A DNA stretch of 64,000 nt from Portulaca oleracea (GCA_029582165.1 CM055887.1:9879190-9943189); one strand, 5' to 3'. Numbered from the stretch's first letter, positions 10,903 to 22,205 are shown. Made by a program: numbers and translations. The notes: generated by a model from the sequence alone, not told the origin.

Positions 10903-12799
10903 TTAGCTGTGTTGATCCAATCTAAATAATGTCTAACGGGGTTGGTCTAGGTTTAGATAAGTTATTTTGAATCTTGCTCTTAGTTCAAAGTTTTTAAAAT
11001 TTTGAATTTCAGTATGCTTTTGGTTCGAAGTTCACAACCTACCATTGGTGACATACTATTACCTTATCTCGTTTGGTGATTCCTCCATTAAATGAAAAAG
11101 CAAGAGACACACTTTCTATATCTTCATATATATGAGGTAGAGTACAACATCTGAAGTTGGCCTTGCTCTTTTCTGCAAACGATAAGGGATGGTTACAGAT
11201 AAATTGGTAAATAGTAGATAGTGTGGATAAAGGTGGATAAGGTGATAAAATATGGATAGGATGGATGAAGATTAAAAATATTTTTAATAAGATAATGTTA
11301 TACATTTTAAAGTTATCCCAACTCCTATAATTTGGCTTACGGTGATTTAATTTTCCTAAAATATAACTAATTATGAAGCCATGAACTAAGATTAAGTGTG
11401 ACAAATTAAAGTTATACATTTTGATATATGTCAAAAGGTTCGTAAAATACCTACGTAATTTGATACGTTACAATTCGCTTAAGTGATAATGTACCTATTC
11501 TTCTTAGTTTCTTACAATTAGCACCTCTTTACCATTTGTTAGATGATTTTCCGAAAAGGGAGATATTTTAAGTTTTCACTTTTTGTAGTTATCTAAAATG
11601 AAACTGGCCTTGACAATTTGTGTGATGGAAAGTCTTTCAAGTTTGGCAATAAAAACGAAAATAGGTCCAAAAATTTGGGGGGGGGGGGGGGGGGGAAATC
11701 GGTCGCTCTTATGTCTTATCTAAGCAACAATTGACAATTGACAATTGACAATTGACAAATGACAATAGCAAGCAAGAGAGTAGCGATAACGTAATTGAAA
11801 TGAATATTGAGCTTTTTTTCTTGAAATGGAAAATTAATCGTGTTATTATACATGCTTTTAGGCAATCTCATAGATACTAATCACATATTCAAAATGGGAT
11901 CTTGTATTGTCCACCTGAAAGGGGGAAAATCTGTTCTCAAATCCGAGTACATTAATCACATATTCAAAATATACTAATATCTTTTGTAAAATACACTAAT
12001 ATATATATATATAAGAAAACACACTAATAATTATTTATAAAATGGAAGCATGTATAGCAATTTATACCGTACATGTGGCATGATCAAATCTCATACATCG
12101 ATTTTATTTATTTTCAAATTCTGAAAAAAGTTAAAGCTATGAGATTTGAATTTGTAACCTATCTTATAATGAACAAATCCCTACCCATTCAACCATGTGT
12201 AATTCACTGAATATTTTTGCAATATTTTGGTATTGTATACAACATACCTTGGAATTTAAGTTTCAAAATCGTCTGCCGTTCCGCTTGACGACTTCTCACC
12301 ACCGCTGTCGACCAGTTTTCCAGGACCAATTTCCGAATGACCGGATGTCACCAGTGTCGGAGAACAACAATGTTCTCAAACACCAGTCACGCAGAGTGCG
12401 ATTTTATTTCGTTTTTTTCCACAATCGGTTTTGGATGGCGGCGAGGGTAGCAGATCGGGAGTGGCTGGTCTCGGGATTGCATCCGAGCGAGGGAGACTTG
12501 GCCATGGGAATATTTCTCACTGTAGTTGTATCTCCGGCGAAAGGTCGCCGGAAACAATGGAGGTCGGTGAATTTGTTTCAATCTTTTCATCCGGTATCCA
12601 TCGTAATCTATTAAATATATTAAAACACAAGCTCGTTACTCCTAAGGAACATCTAAACCTAAAAGAAATAATTTAGAAGGTTTGATGAATCCCAAAGCAA
12701 ATTCCAAACCTACATAATTTATTATTACATTCATAAATATAATATTAATAAAAATGAAAAAGAAATACCTAAAGTCATTCATAAGTTACCAATATTTAA
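10903..12799. other. AT-rich intergenic sequence with simple repeats
   Basis: Holds a G-homopolymer near 11678-11695, a short TTGACAA tandem at 11728-11760 and a TA run near 12000. A more GC-rich patch at 12260-12600 has an open frame of 139 codons (12195-12614) with no recognised domain. It may be a gene fragment or chance. No supported gene. Confidence 0.5.
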
Positions 12800-13047
12800 G
12801 GTCATGTTCTTTTATGCGGTATTTTGCGGAATGGTGTGGTGAGAGATGTGGTGGAATTGTGGTGGGGTGTGGTGGAATTGTGGTAGATTATTGGTATGTG
12901 GGGTAGGTGAGGAGAGAAAATATAAAAAGTAGAGGAGAAAAGTGAGGAGAGAGAAAAGTAATGATTTGCGGTAAAATGCGGTGAGTTGTGGCAAATTGCG
13001 GTAGGCTATGGCACCGCAGTTTGCCAACCACATAAAAGAACAGGGCC
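12800..13047. mobile_element. MITE, family with GCCCTGTTCTTTT ends (copy 1)
   Basis: The terminal inverted repeat GG(T/C)C(A/C)TGTTCTTTT begins near 12800 and its complement AAAAGAACAGGGCC ends near 13047. The interior is a purine/pyrimidine asymmetric run with GTGGTG and GCGGTA motifs that is also found, inverted, at 50816-51070. Flanking bases are TAA/TTA-like, so the superfamily is not settled. Confidence 0.75.
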
Positions 13048-13748
13048 TTAATGCATACAAAATTAGAACATTTTAAATTTTTCGAAAAAGAAAAAGAAAT
13101 ACATAAGGTCATACATACATAAATTACAAATATCTAATACAAAATTAGAGCAATTTTTACTTTTTCTTTCATTAATTTATTATTATAATATTATGACCAG
13201 AACCTTATAAATAAAACATAATAATAAATACTAAAATAAAATTTTCATGAAAAAATTGTTTCATATTCTTTTTAACAACTATCTTAGAAAATAAAATTTT
13301 TGATTGAAACTACTATATATACTTTTAACAATAAAAAATTCAAATTATATGCAAGCTATCAAAACAAGAGTAAGAAATTGGAATAAGTATAGATTAAAAA
13401 GTTGAATAAGAGGTTAAAAGCCACGTAATATATAATAGAAAATAATAAGAAAATAGAATTGTGACGTAGTTGTTGCCGTAACAGTTTTTTCAAAAAAAAA
13501 AAACATCTTTCTTAAGACGAAAAATAAAATTAAAGTATTTATCCATAATCGTTATGGTCATGAAATAAAATAAACTCAAATGATAGTTTAATCCATAAAA
13601 AAATAATATTTTTATAAGATTGGGTTAATAATTATTATAAAATTACTCTAGAAAATAAATAACGTAAAATTATTGAAATATTCGTGCATTGTACGGGATA
13701 TTATAGACTAGTTCATAGTTAACAAATAAGTCCTTGAAAAAATTAATT
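13048..13748. other. AT-rich intergenic sequence
   Basis: Strongly AT-rich with no frame of note and no recognised element. It provides the target site for the MULE. Confidence 0.5.
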
Positions 13749-13757
13749 TTTAATTAA

Positions 13758-14155
13758 GGGAAATTGGATTCTAATAACACGAACTTTTGGCCATATAAAA
13801 CTTAATAATACGAACTTTCGATTTAGTGATGAATAATACGAACTTTGACTTATTTATGATAACACGCCACCGAGTTAAGATTAACTGGCGGCGGAGGCAC
13901 GTGCCTTGTTGTTTTGACTTTGCCACGTCATCCACGTTGACTTGAAAAAATAATACGAACTTTTACCTATGTTGCTCTGAATAATACAAACTTTTTTCTT
14001 TCTAAAAATCTCAAATCTAATTTTTACTTCTTCTATCTTCTTCAATCCTCCTCCTCTCTCTCCTCTTCCATCAGAATCAACCACAGAAAAAAATGGGATC
14101 TGGGTTTCCCATGCTTTCTTCCCTCCAATCTCTCTCCTCTCCTCCGCTTCTCCAC
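13758..14155 (+). repeat. Left inverted arm of the MULE
   Basis: Reads as the reverse complement of 14726-15138 and 19086-19112, including the repeated phrase AATAATACGAACTTT and a GC-rich block with CCACGTCATCCACGTTGAC. Frames inside it are products of the arms. Confidence 0.85.
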
Positions 14156-14385
14156 TCTCAATTATATGCATTTCTCATCCTCCATCGTTCACCCAACACT
14201 CAAAAACAACAAATGTGTGATGTGTCAGTGATTGTTGCTGTTAAACTTTCCCATTTTACTCACCATATTCCCAAGCTCTTCCTCAACCTCTAATGCGGAC
14301 ATCCTTAGAAATCAATCCCAGAAGAAACAACCCCGCCACAATTTTTACTACCCAGAAGATTTCCTCTCTTTCTTCCTGATTCTCT

Positions 14386-14793
14386 CTATCGAGATCTCTT
14401 CTCAAACACCACCCAATCTAAAGATACAAAATTTGATGCCCAAAAAGGTGGAATTGGGACTGTTTTTGAAGGTTTTGGTGATGAGGTTGAGAGTAATAGG
14501 GGTAGAAGTGTACCTAACTCAAGGAAGAGGACGGGGTTGTTTCCGCCGACGGAGATTCCGAGCACGTCGTTGGAGGCTCCGATGGAGATTCCGAGCACGT
14601 CGTAGAAAGAGGACGGGGCTGTTTCCGTCGACGCGGTGGCGCAAGCGGCGGAGACGGAGCGAGGATGCCTTAATCGGACGGAATTCGGCGAGGAGAAGCG
14701 GTTTCCGGCGATCGATTTGGATTGGAGAAGTGGAGGAGATGAGAGAGATTGGAGGAAAGAAAGCATGGGAAACCCAGAAAACCCAGATCCCAT
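14386..14793 (-). pseudogene. Captured fragment of a chloroplast J-domain protein (DnaJ11/DJC-like) inside the MULE
   Basis: A 135-codon frame reads from the right arm into the interior. Residues about 32-74 (roughly 14572-14700) look like a transit-peptide tail followed by TAPSSFYDVLGISIGAS, the classic start of a J-domain (YxVLGI..GAS) as in small chloroplast DnaJ11-type proteins. Homology stops right there: the HPD motif and the rest of the J-domain are absent. The VLGI segment is repeated once in tandem (NDVLGISVGG). The first 23 residues come from the MULE arm. This is best explained as transduplication of part of a nuclear gene. The fragment cannot act as a J-protein. The second half of the interior, near 14330-14520, also looks gene-like but I do not recognise it. 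Confidence 0.6.
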
Positions 14794-15138
14794 TTTTTTT
14801 TCTGGGTTTGATTCCGATGGAAGAGGAGAGAAAGGAGGAGGATTGAAGAAGATAAAAGAAGTAAAAATTAGATTTGAGATTTTTAGAAAGAAAAAAAAGT
14901 TCGTATTATTCAGAGCAACATTGATAAATGTTCGTATTATTTTTTTAAGTCAACGTGGATGATGTGGCAAAGTCAAAACAACAAGGCGCGTGCCTTCACC
15001 GCCACGTTAGACCGCCGCCGAGTCAAGTTAATCTTAATTCGGTGGCATGTTATTGGGGGCAACAGGGGGTCAAAGTTCGTATTATTCATCACTAAATCGA
15101 AAGTTCGTATTATTAAGTCTTATATGGCCAAAAGTTCG
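14726..15138 (-). repeat. Right inverted arm of the MULE (continues at 19086-19112)
   Basis: Inverted counterpart of 13758-14155, interrupted after 15138 by the copia insertion; the last 27 bp lie at 19086-19112. Confidence 0.85.
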
Positions 15139-15932
15139 TGAAGAGTCTCAAGTTAAGTCTGAGGACTTCATCGCAGCACGCTCCGAGGACCTCCAGCTCC
15201 AGCGCCAGCATCAAAGGATTTTGTTTGAAAGATTGACAAACTTAATCTAGGGAAGTATCTCCCAAAACCCTAAAGCATATTCTCTTTTATTGTTTCTGAA
15301 TTGATAACGGCAGATCTCCTTATTTCAGGCATCTAATTCATGGAAGCAAAAGTCAAGGATATCAAGATAATATGGAAGATTATAAAGATATCCCAAGAAA
15401 GGAAATTATCTCCTTCAAAGAGCAAGTAGCCGTTGAAGTCTCAAGAGCTCTACTATATATTCTGCCGAAGACCTCTCTTGCAAATGGAGATTTCCAAGTA
15501 AGCAAATCTGAGTAGGAACTTTGTGTGAGAAAGTTCTGAGCGTAGTAATATTGTGTTAATATTCTGAGTTTAACCACAAGTGTAAGTGGTGAGTTTGTTT
15601 GTAACCAGTGAGGTCACTGGTGAGGACCTCTAGGGTTGTCTAAGTGAAGTGAGGAAGAAGCCTCACGTTGAAAGCATCTTCTGCATGCAGAATCGCCTCT
15701 TCATGAGGCCTCAAGAACAGAAGACATCTACAAGGTCTTCTGTCCCAGTAAGCTGTTTTGAGGACCTCACAGTCTTCTTATCAACTGAGTTGTAACCTCT
15801 TCTATTCTAAGCACTTTTGTTTAATAATAAAGAAGTGTTTTTCATTATATAAAAGTGCTATTAACCTAATTGTGTTGATTGAAGTGCAGAATTTTTACAT
15901 AACCCTAATCACCCCCCTCTAGGGTTATTTCA
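15139..15932 (+). repeat. 5' LTR of the gag-only copia element
   Basis: Bounded by TG...CA and the GTTCG duplication, with an alignable partner at 18291-19085. Confidence 0.9.
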
Positions 15933-15934
15933 AT

Positions 15935-15946
15935 TGGTATCAGAGC
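15935..15946 (+). other. Primer binding site, initiator tRNA-Met type
   Basis: TGGTATCAGAGC, the standard plant copia primer site, two bases after the LTR. Confidence 0.9.
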
Positions 15947-15988
15947 GGGTCCACAAATTCAAGAGTTTAACCTCTCGTGGAAAAGATC

Positions 15989-18013
15989 ATGGTCGCTATC
16001 AACACAAATGAAGCTCCTCAAGGACGCTCATGGACAATAGCTCCACTACTTACTGGAGAAAACTACAGGTCGTGGAAAAGACAAATGGAGGTCTTCCTCA
16101 AGGACCAAGATGAGGACCTCTGGACTGTGGTTACCGAGGGAGATTATTCCACTCCCACGAAGAAGAACGGTACTGGTCAAGATGTCCCAAAGAAAAAATC
16201 TGAAATGACCAAGAAAGAGTTCGAGTCATTGAGAAAAAATACTCATGCCCTAAACTTGATTTATTGTAGTTTAAATTTGAATGATTTTGAACGTATATCT
16301 AATTGTGAAACTGCGAAACAGGTTTGGGATTACTTGATAACCTCATATGAAGGCACAAGTCAAGTTAAGGACACCAAAGTAGATATCCTTGTCCAAAAGT
16401 ATGAGGCCTTTAGAATGAAGGAAAATGAGACTATTGAAGAGATGTTCAAAAGATTCAGCAGCATCACCAACCATCTCATATCTCTAGGAAAAACCTACCC
16501 AAATGAGGAACAAGTTAGAAAGGTCCTCCGATGCCTGCCTAGAAGAAAATGGGGTCCAAAAGTCACAGCCATTGAAGAAGCTCAAGAACTCAAGGCCCTC
16601 AAACTGGAGGAACTCATTGGAAAACTATTGGCCTATGAGATCCAATTGAATGACCTCTCAAAACCCAAGGAAATTGCCCTCAAGGCAGTATGTAAATCTG
16701 ACAGTGAGTCGGATGATGATGAGGAGGAAGATACAATGGCAATGATGGCTAGAGGTTTCAGAAGATTATACAAGAAAAATCCAACCTTTCGAGGATACAT
16801 CAAGGATGGACAAAACAGAAAAACAACCTCAAAAGGTAAATCTTCATTAAGAAAAGATGCTGACCCATTTACTTGTTTTGTTTGTGGCAGCTCAAAGCAC
16901 CTCATGAAGGACTTCCCTCACGCCAAAAGAAACAAAGACAAGAGAAACAGTCGGCCTCAACGGCATAAACATAAGGAAATAATGGCAACATGGAGTGATA
17001 GTGATTCCAGTGAAGGCCACAGTGAGGTAGAAGAAATAACAAATGTATGTCTGATGGCAAAAACAAGTGAGGATCAAGATCCAACCTCATCTCAAGATGA
17101 GGTAAACATTGATGACCTCCTTAATCTTTCACCATTACATCTTTCTCATAAGTGTATGAATCTTTTTAAATACTCTAAGTCCTTGATAGAAAGAATCAAG
17201 CACCTTACCAACCATGTTCAAAGTCTCAGTGAGGCCATAGAAAGCCTGAACTCTCAAAATGACCTCTTGTTCATAGAAAGCAATAGACTATCTCTTGAGG
17301 TCAAAGACTGCCATAAAACCATCACTCAATTATCCAATGACGCAGTCACTAATTCACATCCTTACCAAAGCAAACCAATCTCCACAACCCCCTCTTCTCA
17401 ACCTCGGACCAAAGTTCCTACAAATCATCCTCCCAGAGGACCTCTTCTTCCCACACCCAATACACCACCTCTCAAAAACTATCGGTCCAAAGGTCCTCCC
17501 TTCCATACCAACAAAGGACCTCTCTTTCCTATCCCAAATATTCCACCTCTCAGAGAAAGCTATCATAGAGGATCTCCAACAGAAAATAAAATAAGGACCT
17601 CACCAACTCATCTGTCTAAAGGAACTAGACCTCCGTGCATCAATAAAATTTGGGTCCCAAAGACCTCATTGCAAAGATCTCATCCTTGGTCAGAGAACAA
17701 GAAAGGTATGATGTCCTCTACTGCAGGTATGCCTCAGATACACTACCAGAGATCCAACCAAGTTCTGCAAACTGAAAAGCAACAAGATTTGAAGAGTGAA
17801 CTTTGGAGACAAAAGCCAAGACAAGCTCCTAGACATTGGGAAGGTCGCGAATCAACACCACCCGCACCATTCGAGGGGGAGCCTTCTATCATGAGGACCT
17901 CAACCTATGCACAAGCTGTCAAATTGAGGGGGAGTCCTATTATCCCTTTTCCCTACATGTGGTCCCTCTCCTCCTCCCAGGTTCGTCAACTCACTACATG
18001 CCTGGACCTCTGA
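15989..18013 (+). CDS. Gag polyprotein of a non-autonomous copia element (674 aa)
   Basis: The first ATG is at 15989; an upstream in-frame GTG at 15977 is not a plausible start. The N-terminus has the DUF4219-like GENYRSWKRQMEVFLK segment, followed by a UBN2-type gag region (YEGTSQVKDTKVDIL...YEAFRMKENETIEEMFKRF, about residues 125-155). A CCHC-type knuckle lies near residue 296: CFVCGSSKHLMKDF, whose last Cys is replaced by Phe. Acidic Ser/Asp patches flank it. The C-terminal third is Pro/Ser-rich with NKIWVPK, a motif usually found in the gag-protease linker of copia elements, so the frame ends about where pol would begin. Gag normally packages element RNA in cytoplasmic particles; this one would need pol from another element. 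No internal stop despite the age suggested by the LTRs. Confidence 0.9.
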   Translation: MVAINTNEAPQGRSWTIAPLLTGENYRSWKRQMEVFLKDQDEDLWTVVTEGDYSTPTKKNGTGQDVPKKKSEMTKKEFESLRKNTHALNLIYCSLNLNDFERISNCETAKQVWDYLITSYEGTSQVKDTKVDILVQKYEAFRMKENETIEEMFKRFSSITNHLISLGKTYPNEEQVRKVLRCLPRRKWGPKVTAIEEAQELKALKLEELIGKLLAYEIQLNDLSKPKEIALKAVCKSDSESDDDEEEDTMAMMARGFRRLYKKNPTFRGYIKDGQNRKTTSKGKSSLRKDADPFTCFVCGSSKHLMKDFPHAKRNKDKRNSRPQRHKHKEIMATWSDSDSSEGHSEVEEITNVCLMAKTSEDQDPTSSQDEVNIDDLLNLSPLHLSHKCMNLFKYSKSLIERIKHLTNHVQSLSEAIESLNSQNDLLFIESNRLSLEVKDCHKTITQLSNDAVTNSHPYQSKPISTTPSSQPRTKVPTNHPPRGPLLPTPNTPPLKNYRSKGPPFHTNKGPLFPIPNIPPLRESYHRGSPTENKIRTSPTHLSKGTRPPCINKIWVPKTSLQRSHPWSENKKGMMSSTAGMPQIHYQRSNQVLQTEKQQDLKSELWRQKPRQAPRHWEGRESTPPAPFEGEPSIMRTSTYAQAVKLRGSPIIPFPYMWSLSSSQVRQLTTCLDL

Positions 18014-18276
18014 TGTCCTCATCAGCATGGCCTCTCGGGTACCTCAAAATTTAATCAGGGCTGGTCAAGGTGTTCTCATCATTTCTTTTCCTCCTATCCC
18101 CCCCTTCTTCCTATCTCTTCCTCTGCTTATTTTCGCTACACAATTTAGTACTTGTACTCTCCTGTTTCCTTTCTGTCCAAAAGACAAAAAGGGGGAGAAT
18201 TAAGTTTGTTGCATTGCTTTGCTATATACTGTGTCCTTATGCTAAAGGACCACAAAGAAAATTTTGTCTTTCAAAC

Positions 18277-18290
18277 AAAATGGGAGAGAT
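18277..18290 (+). other. Polypurine tract of the gag-only copia element
   Basis: AAAATGGGAGAGAT directly precedes the 3' LTR. A second purine tract AAAAAGGGGGAGAAT near 18186 resembles the pol-end tract of larger copia elements and may be a leftover of the deleted parent. Confidence 0.7.
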
Positions 18291-19085
18291 TGAAGAGTCT
18301 CAAGTTAAGTCTGAGGATCTCATCACAACACGCTCTGAGGAACTCCAGCTCCAGCGTCATCATCAAAGGATTTTGTTTGAAAGATTGACAAACTTAATCT
18401 AGGGAAGTATCTCCAAAAACCCTAAAGCATATTCTCTTTTATTGTTTCTGAATTGATAACGGCAGATCTCCTTATTTCAGGCATCTAATTCATGGAAGCA
18501 AAAGTCAAGGATATGAAGATAATATGGAAGATTATAAAGATATCCCTAGAAAGGAAATTATCTCCTTCAAAGAGCAAGTAGTCGTTGAAGTCTCAAGAGC
18601 TCTACTATATATTCTGCTGAAGACCTCTCTTGCAAATGGAGATTTCCAAGTAAGCAAATCTAGGTAGGAACTTTGTGTGAGAAAGTTCTGAGTGTAGGAA
18701 TATAGTGTTAATATTCTGAGTGTAACCACAAGTGTAAGTGGTGAATTTGTTTGTAACCAGTGAGGTCACTGGTGAGGACCTCTAGGGTTGTCTAAGTGAA
18801 GTGAGGAAGAAGCCTCACGTTGAAAGCATCTTCTCTGTCTGTAACTGCCTCTTCTGTAAGGCCTCAAGAACAGAAGACATCTGCAAGGTCTTCTGTCCCA
18901 GTAAGTTGTTTTGAGGACCTAAAAGTCTTCTTATCAGCTGATTTGTAACCTCTTCTATTCTAAGCACTTTTGTTTAATAATAAAGAAGTATTTTTCATTA
19001 TATAAAAGTGTTATTAACCTAGTTGTGTTGATTGAAGTGCAGAATTTTTACATAACCCGAATAACCCCCCTCTAAGGTTATTTCA
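18291..19085 (+). repeat. 3' LTR of the gag-only copia element
   Basis: Partner of 15139-15932. Differences are spread along the length, with a denser patch near 18830-18860. Confidence 0.9.
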
Positions 19086-19757
19086 GTTCGTATTATTAGA
19101 ATCCAATTTCCCTTTAATTAATTATACATAATTTTCACAATTTAAAAATCAAAATTTAATATTTTTGAAAATAAATAAAATCGACGTATGAGATTCGATC
19201 ATGCCACATGTACGGTACACATCGCGAGAATTACCGTAATTACCGTAATTGCCAAAAGCTGGAAATTACCTTATCTTTTTAGTTATAAAAGTTACATTGT
19301 AGTATGGGTTTTCAGCCTCCACGTCCCAAAATTCGTAGTAGTTTTAACGCACCTTCAAAACAATTACCATCAAAAAGTTGCAACAACTTCAAATCATTTT
19401 GATTCTTTCCCCCACAAATTTAGGATGTGTTGGGTGTAAAGGAAAACTATTTTCTAGGAAAACGCTTTTCCTGGGAAAATGAATTTCTTAGAAAAATAAA
19501 TTTTCATTTGATATTTTCTCGTGTTTGGTACTCAAAAAAATGATTTTCCTAGAAAACGATTTTTACATGTTTGACAATAAGGAGACAAAGATTAAAATGA
19601 GTGTGCGAGGGAGAGTGGTGGGGGGAGAGAGAGAGAGAGAGAGAGAGAAAAATATTAAAAAGGATGAACGAGAGAGAGTGGTGGAGAGAGATTAAAACGG
19701 GTGTAAGCTGATAGAGTGGTGGAGAGGGGGAAAGAGAGAAATATCAAAACGGGTGCA

Positions 19758-19761
<4 letters not shown>

Positions 19762-19837
<76 letters not shown>
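19762..19837. repeat. (TA)n microsatellite
   Basis: About 38 uninterrupted TA units. Confidence 0.95.
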
Positions 19838-19843
<6 letters not shown>

Positions 19844-20168
19844 GGATGAATAAGAAAGAATGGTGGAGAGAGAGTTTAAAACTGGTGTAAGATAGAGTGG
19901 TGGAGAGGAGGAAAGAGATAGAGAAATATCAAAACGGGTGCAGGAGAGAAAGTGGTGCAGAGAGAAAAACGAGAGAGATATATTAAAACGTGTGCATGAG
20001 AGAGAGTGGTCGAGAAAGAGAAAGCGGAGAGAGAGAGAGAAATATTAAAACGGGTGCAGGAGAGAAAATTGTGGAAGAGAGAAAAACGAGAGAGAAAGAT
20101 GAGATAAAGAGAGAGAGATATTCAAATCGGGGCGTGAGAGAGAATGGTGGAGAGATCGAGAGAACGAA

Positions 20169-20171
<3 letters not shown>

Positions 20172-20215
<44 letters not shown>
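20172..20215. repeat. (GA)n microsatellite
   Basis: About 22 GA units, continuing into degenerate GA-rich sequence. Confidence 0.95.
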
Positions 20216-20218
<3 letters not shown>

Positions 20219-20385
20219 GGGAGAGAGGGGGGAAATGATTTTCCTTAGGTTTGAGTCAAGAAAATAATTTACAAAGAGGTGGGGGAAAATCATTTTCTAG
20301 GAAAATGGTTTTCTCCATTTTCCGGTTACCAAACACCAAAAAATGGGAAAATCATTTTCATCCCAACCAAACACACTCTTAATGT

Positions 20386-21147
20386 GTTTTGTATATTGTT
20401 ATTAGTAAATTTTGGTACATATACAAATCAAACATCGGATGAAAAGTTGATATTAGATGCCTGATTTTTTTGGATAATGATGATTGTATTAAAAAAATTT
20501 TATCGAAATATAAATGGAAAATGATAATTCTATTAAATTGAAGGTATACTATTTAGTACTAATTTAACTTCATTGTTTGTATATGATTCTAGTAAATTTT
20601 TTTATCTAATTTTTAACCAACAATAATTCAAAAACTAATTGTAATAAATTAATAAGATCGAATTCAAGATATATGCTTAACCAATCATATAATTATCAAC
20701 CAATAAGGTTTTGAGGTGGTGGTTTAGATTAAGGTCTTAGGTATATTAAATTTTTTTTTTAAATTGTTGATCTATCTTATACAAGTTGGTCACGGTTCTA
20801 TGCCATCTAACTAACTAATTTATTAAAAAAAACAGCAAAATGTTTACTCCCTCCATTCTATATTGATTATTATAATTTTGATTTTTATGATATTCAATAT
20901 CATTTTTTTATTGATAATTTCATACATAATATATTATTAATAGTCTATTATATATTTTTTTTTATTATTGATAACTAACCAATCATATAATGGTAATTTT
21001 ATATAGTATTTTTGATTGATAACTAACCAATCATATAGTATTTTGCATTAGAAAATCAAATAATAATTTTATATAGCAATTTATTATATACATTGAAAAA
21101 TTTATAATTAAAATTTTTAAAATTTAACTGCACAAATTTAAAACACT
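20386..21147. other. AT-rich intergenic sequence
   Basis: No gene. CTCCCTCCATTCT at 20847 looks like the left end of a Stowaway-type MITE; a possible right end (GGGGGAG) is at 21573 with other sequence in between, so this is uncertain. Confidence 0.4.
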
Positions 21148-21556
21148 ATGACCATGTTTGGCAAACGATACATTGATGCGTATCGTGATCAGATTACCGT
21201 TGTTTGTATTCAGACGTATTTGGATTGGCTGTTTGGAAAAGTTGTGATTGATAAAGTTAGCTGATTCTAAAATATTTTTTGATAAAATTCCATTTATACC
21301 CTTTATCACTAATATGATAAAGTTAGTTGTTTGGATGGCATATGGTGTAAATTTAGACAACTTTTGGACAAAATGGTCCTTTCCACAATCACCATTTCTG
21401 ATAGCATTTCTCAAATTTATTGAAAATGGCTTATTGGGACCAATAAGCTAATAGAATGGGTTGTTTACCAAACACCCCAATAGCCTATTTCACCCTCTAA
21501 TAAGTCAACTTTTACAATAGGCCAATAAATAGGTTGTTTACCAAATAGGGCCTATA
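21148..21556. mobile_element. Probable MITE with CC(A/C)TGTTTGG(C/T)AAAC ends
   Basis: The left end CCATGTTTGGCAAAC and the right end GTTTACCAAATAGGGCC are imperfect inverted repeats about 400 bp apart, and similar inner segments (GTTTACCAAACACCCC at 21462) occur. No coding capacity, and the target duplication was not resolved. Confidence 0.45.
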
Positions 21557-22200
21557 TATTTAATATGAAACCGGGGGAGTGTATAGGGCCAATAAAATAA
21601 GACAGTGGGAAATTGGGGACAAGAGCCATGGAGTGGGGACTGAGGTGTACTGTTTGGTAGCTTTGAGTAAAGTGGCGTACATGCAAATATGCATGCATCT
21701 GTCTGCTCCACCCATGTTGGATTTTATCGTATCATGTCCCTTTCTATGCCTACCGTGCCAAATGAATCTCGTCTTTTTAATATTATTTCTTTCCTCCCTT
21801 ATCTGCAAGGGTATTGAAACTAGTTAACTGGACCTTCGGCTAATAATTGAATTTTTGTTTGCACAACTCATAAGCTATAAACCGAAGAGAGGTTAACCAA
21901 TCTTCAGATTAGTTTTTTTGGTTTGACAACAAATCCACCCATAAACAGAATGGTCATGAGCAGTTAACTAATATTTTTAGTTTACGTTACGAATAAATTT
22001 TGGAGAATGTTCATAATGAAATAAACCCAGGAGTATGAAGCATGGTACTCCCAGGAATATATCCAATTTTATCAGTCTACACTTGATTTAATTAAATGTG
22101 TGGAAGATGAGTGGAGACTATTTATCATAAAGAATAAAATATCCCATAAGAAATGCAACAAATATCGCAAATCCAAAACTATTATTGAACAAGCAACGCT
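21557..22200. other. Intergenic sequence, nothing recognised
   Basis: Overlapping frames of about 82 codons on both strands near 21560-21827 have no domain signature. No repeat structure seen. Confidence 0.4.
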
Positions 22201-22205
22201 ATCTT

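Larger units (their letters stand above)
15139..19085 (+). mobile_element. Gag-only Ty1/copia retrotransposon, complete with both LTRs and TSD
   Basis: The LTRs at 15139-15932 and 18291-19085 (794 and 795 bp) start TGAAGAGTCTC and end GTTATTTCA. The 5-bp duplication GTTCG flanks them (15134-15138, 19086-19090). A Met-tRNA-type primer site follows the left LTR and a purine tract precedes the right LTR. The interior is only 2.36 kb and holds a single long gag frame, with no protease, integrase, reverse transcriptase or RNase H. By eye the two LTRs differ at roughly 40-50 positions, i.e. about 5-6 per cent, so the insertion is not young. It lies inside the right arm of the MULE and is therefore younger than it. 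Confidence 0.9.
13758..19112. mobile_element. Mutator-like element (Pack-MULE type) with long inverted arms, split by a copia element
   Basis: The left end GGGAAATTGGATTCTAATAA at 13758 is matched inverted at the right end, 19112. Both sides carry the 9-bp duplication TTTAATTAA (13749-13757 and 19113-19121), the hallmark of Mutator superfamily insertion. The arms run about 400 bp: 13758-14155 pairs with 14726-15138 plus 19086-19112. Removing the 3947-bp copia insertion leaves an element of about 1.4 kb with no transposase, so it is non-autonomous. Its interior contains a gene-like, GC-richer stretch (14180-14730) that includes a J-protein fragment. Confidence 0.85.
19426..20385. mobile_element. 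Foldback/MITE-like element filled with microsatellites
   Basis: The left end (TGTGTTGGGTGTAAAGGAAAAC, then TTTTCTAGGAAAA) is loosely matched inverted on the right (GGAAAATCATTTTC...CCAACCAAACACAC). The interior holds repeats of a GAGAGAGAGTGGTGGAGAG phrase with AAAACGGGTG, a long TA run (19762-19837) and a GA run (20172-20215). Frames through it are simple-sequence products. A similar GTGTTTGG-ended foldback is at 52378-52765. Confidence 0.5.

Noticed and set aside
12195..12614. 139-codon plus-strand frame in a GC-richer patch
   Set aside because: No domain, no splice context, and an overlapping minus-strand frame. Kept only as a note in the intergenic entry.
14232..14962. 204- and 108-codon plus-strand frames in the MULE, Arg-rich
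   Set aside because: They are mostly the reverse reading of the J-protein fragment and of the right arm; the minus-strand reading has the recognisable homology.
19990..20293. 82-codon frames of Arg/Glu or Ser/Leu
   Set aside because: GA microsatellite read in different frames.
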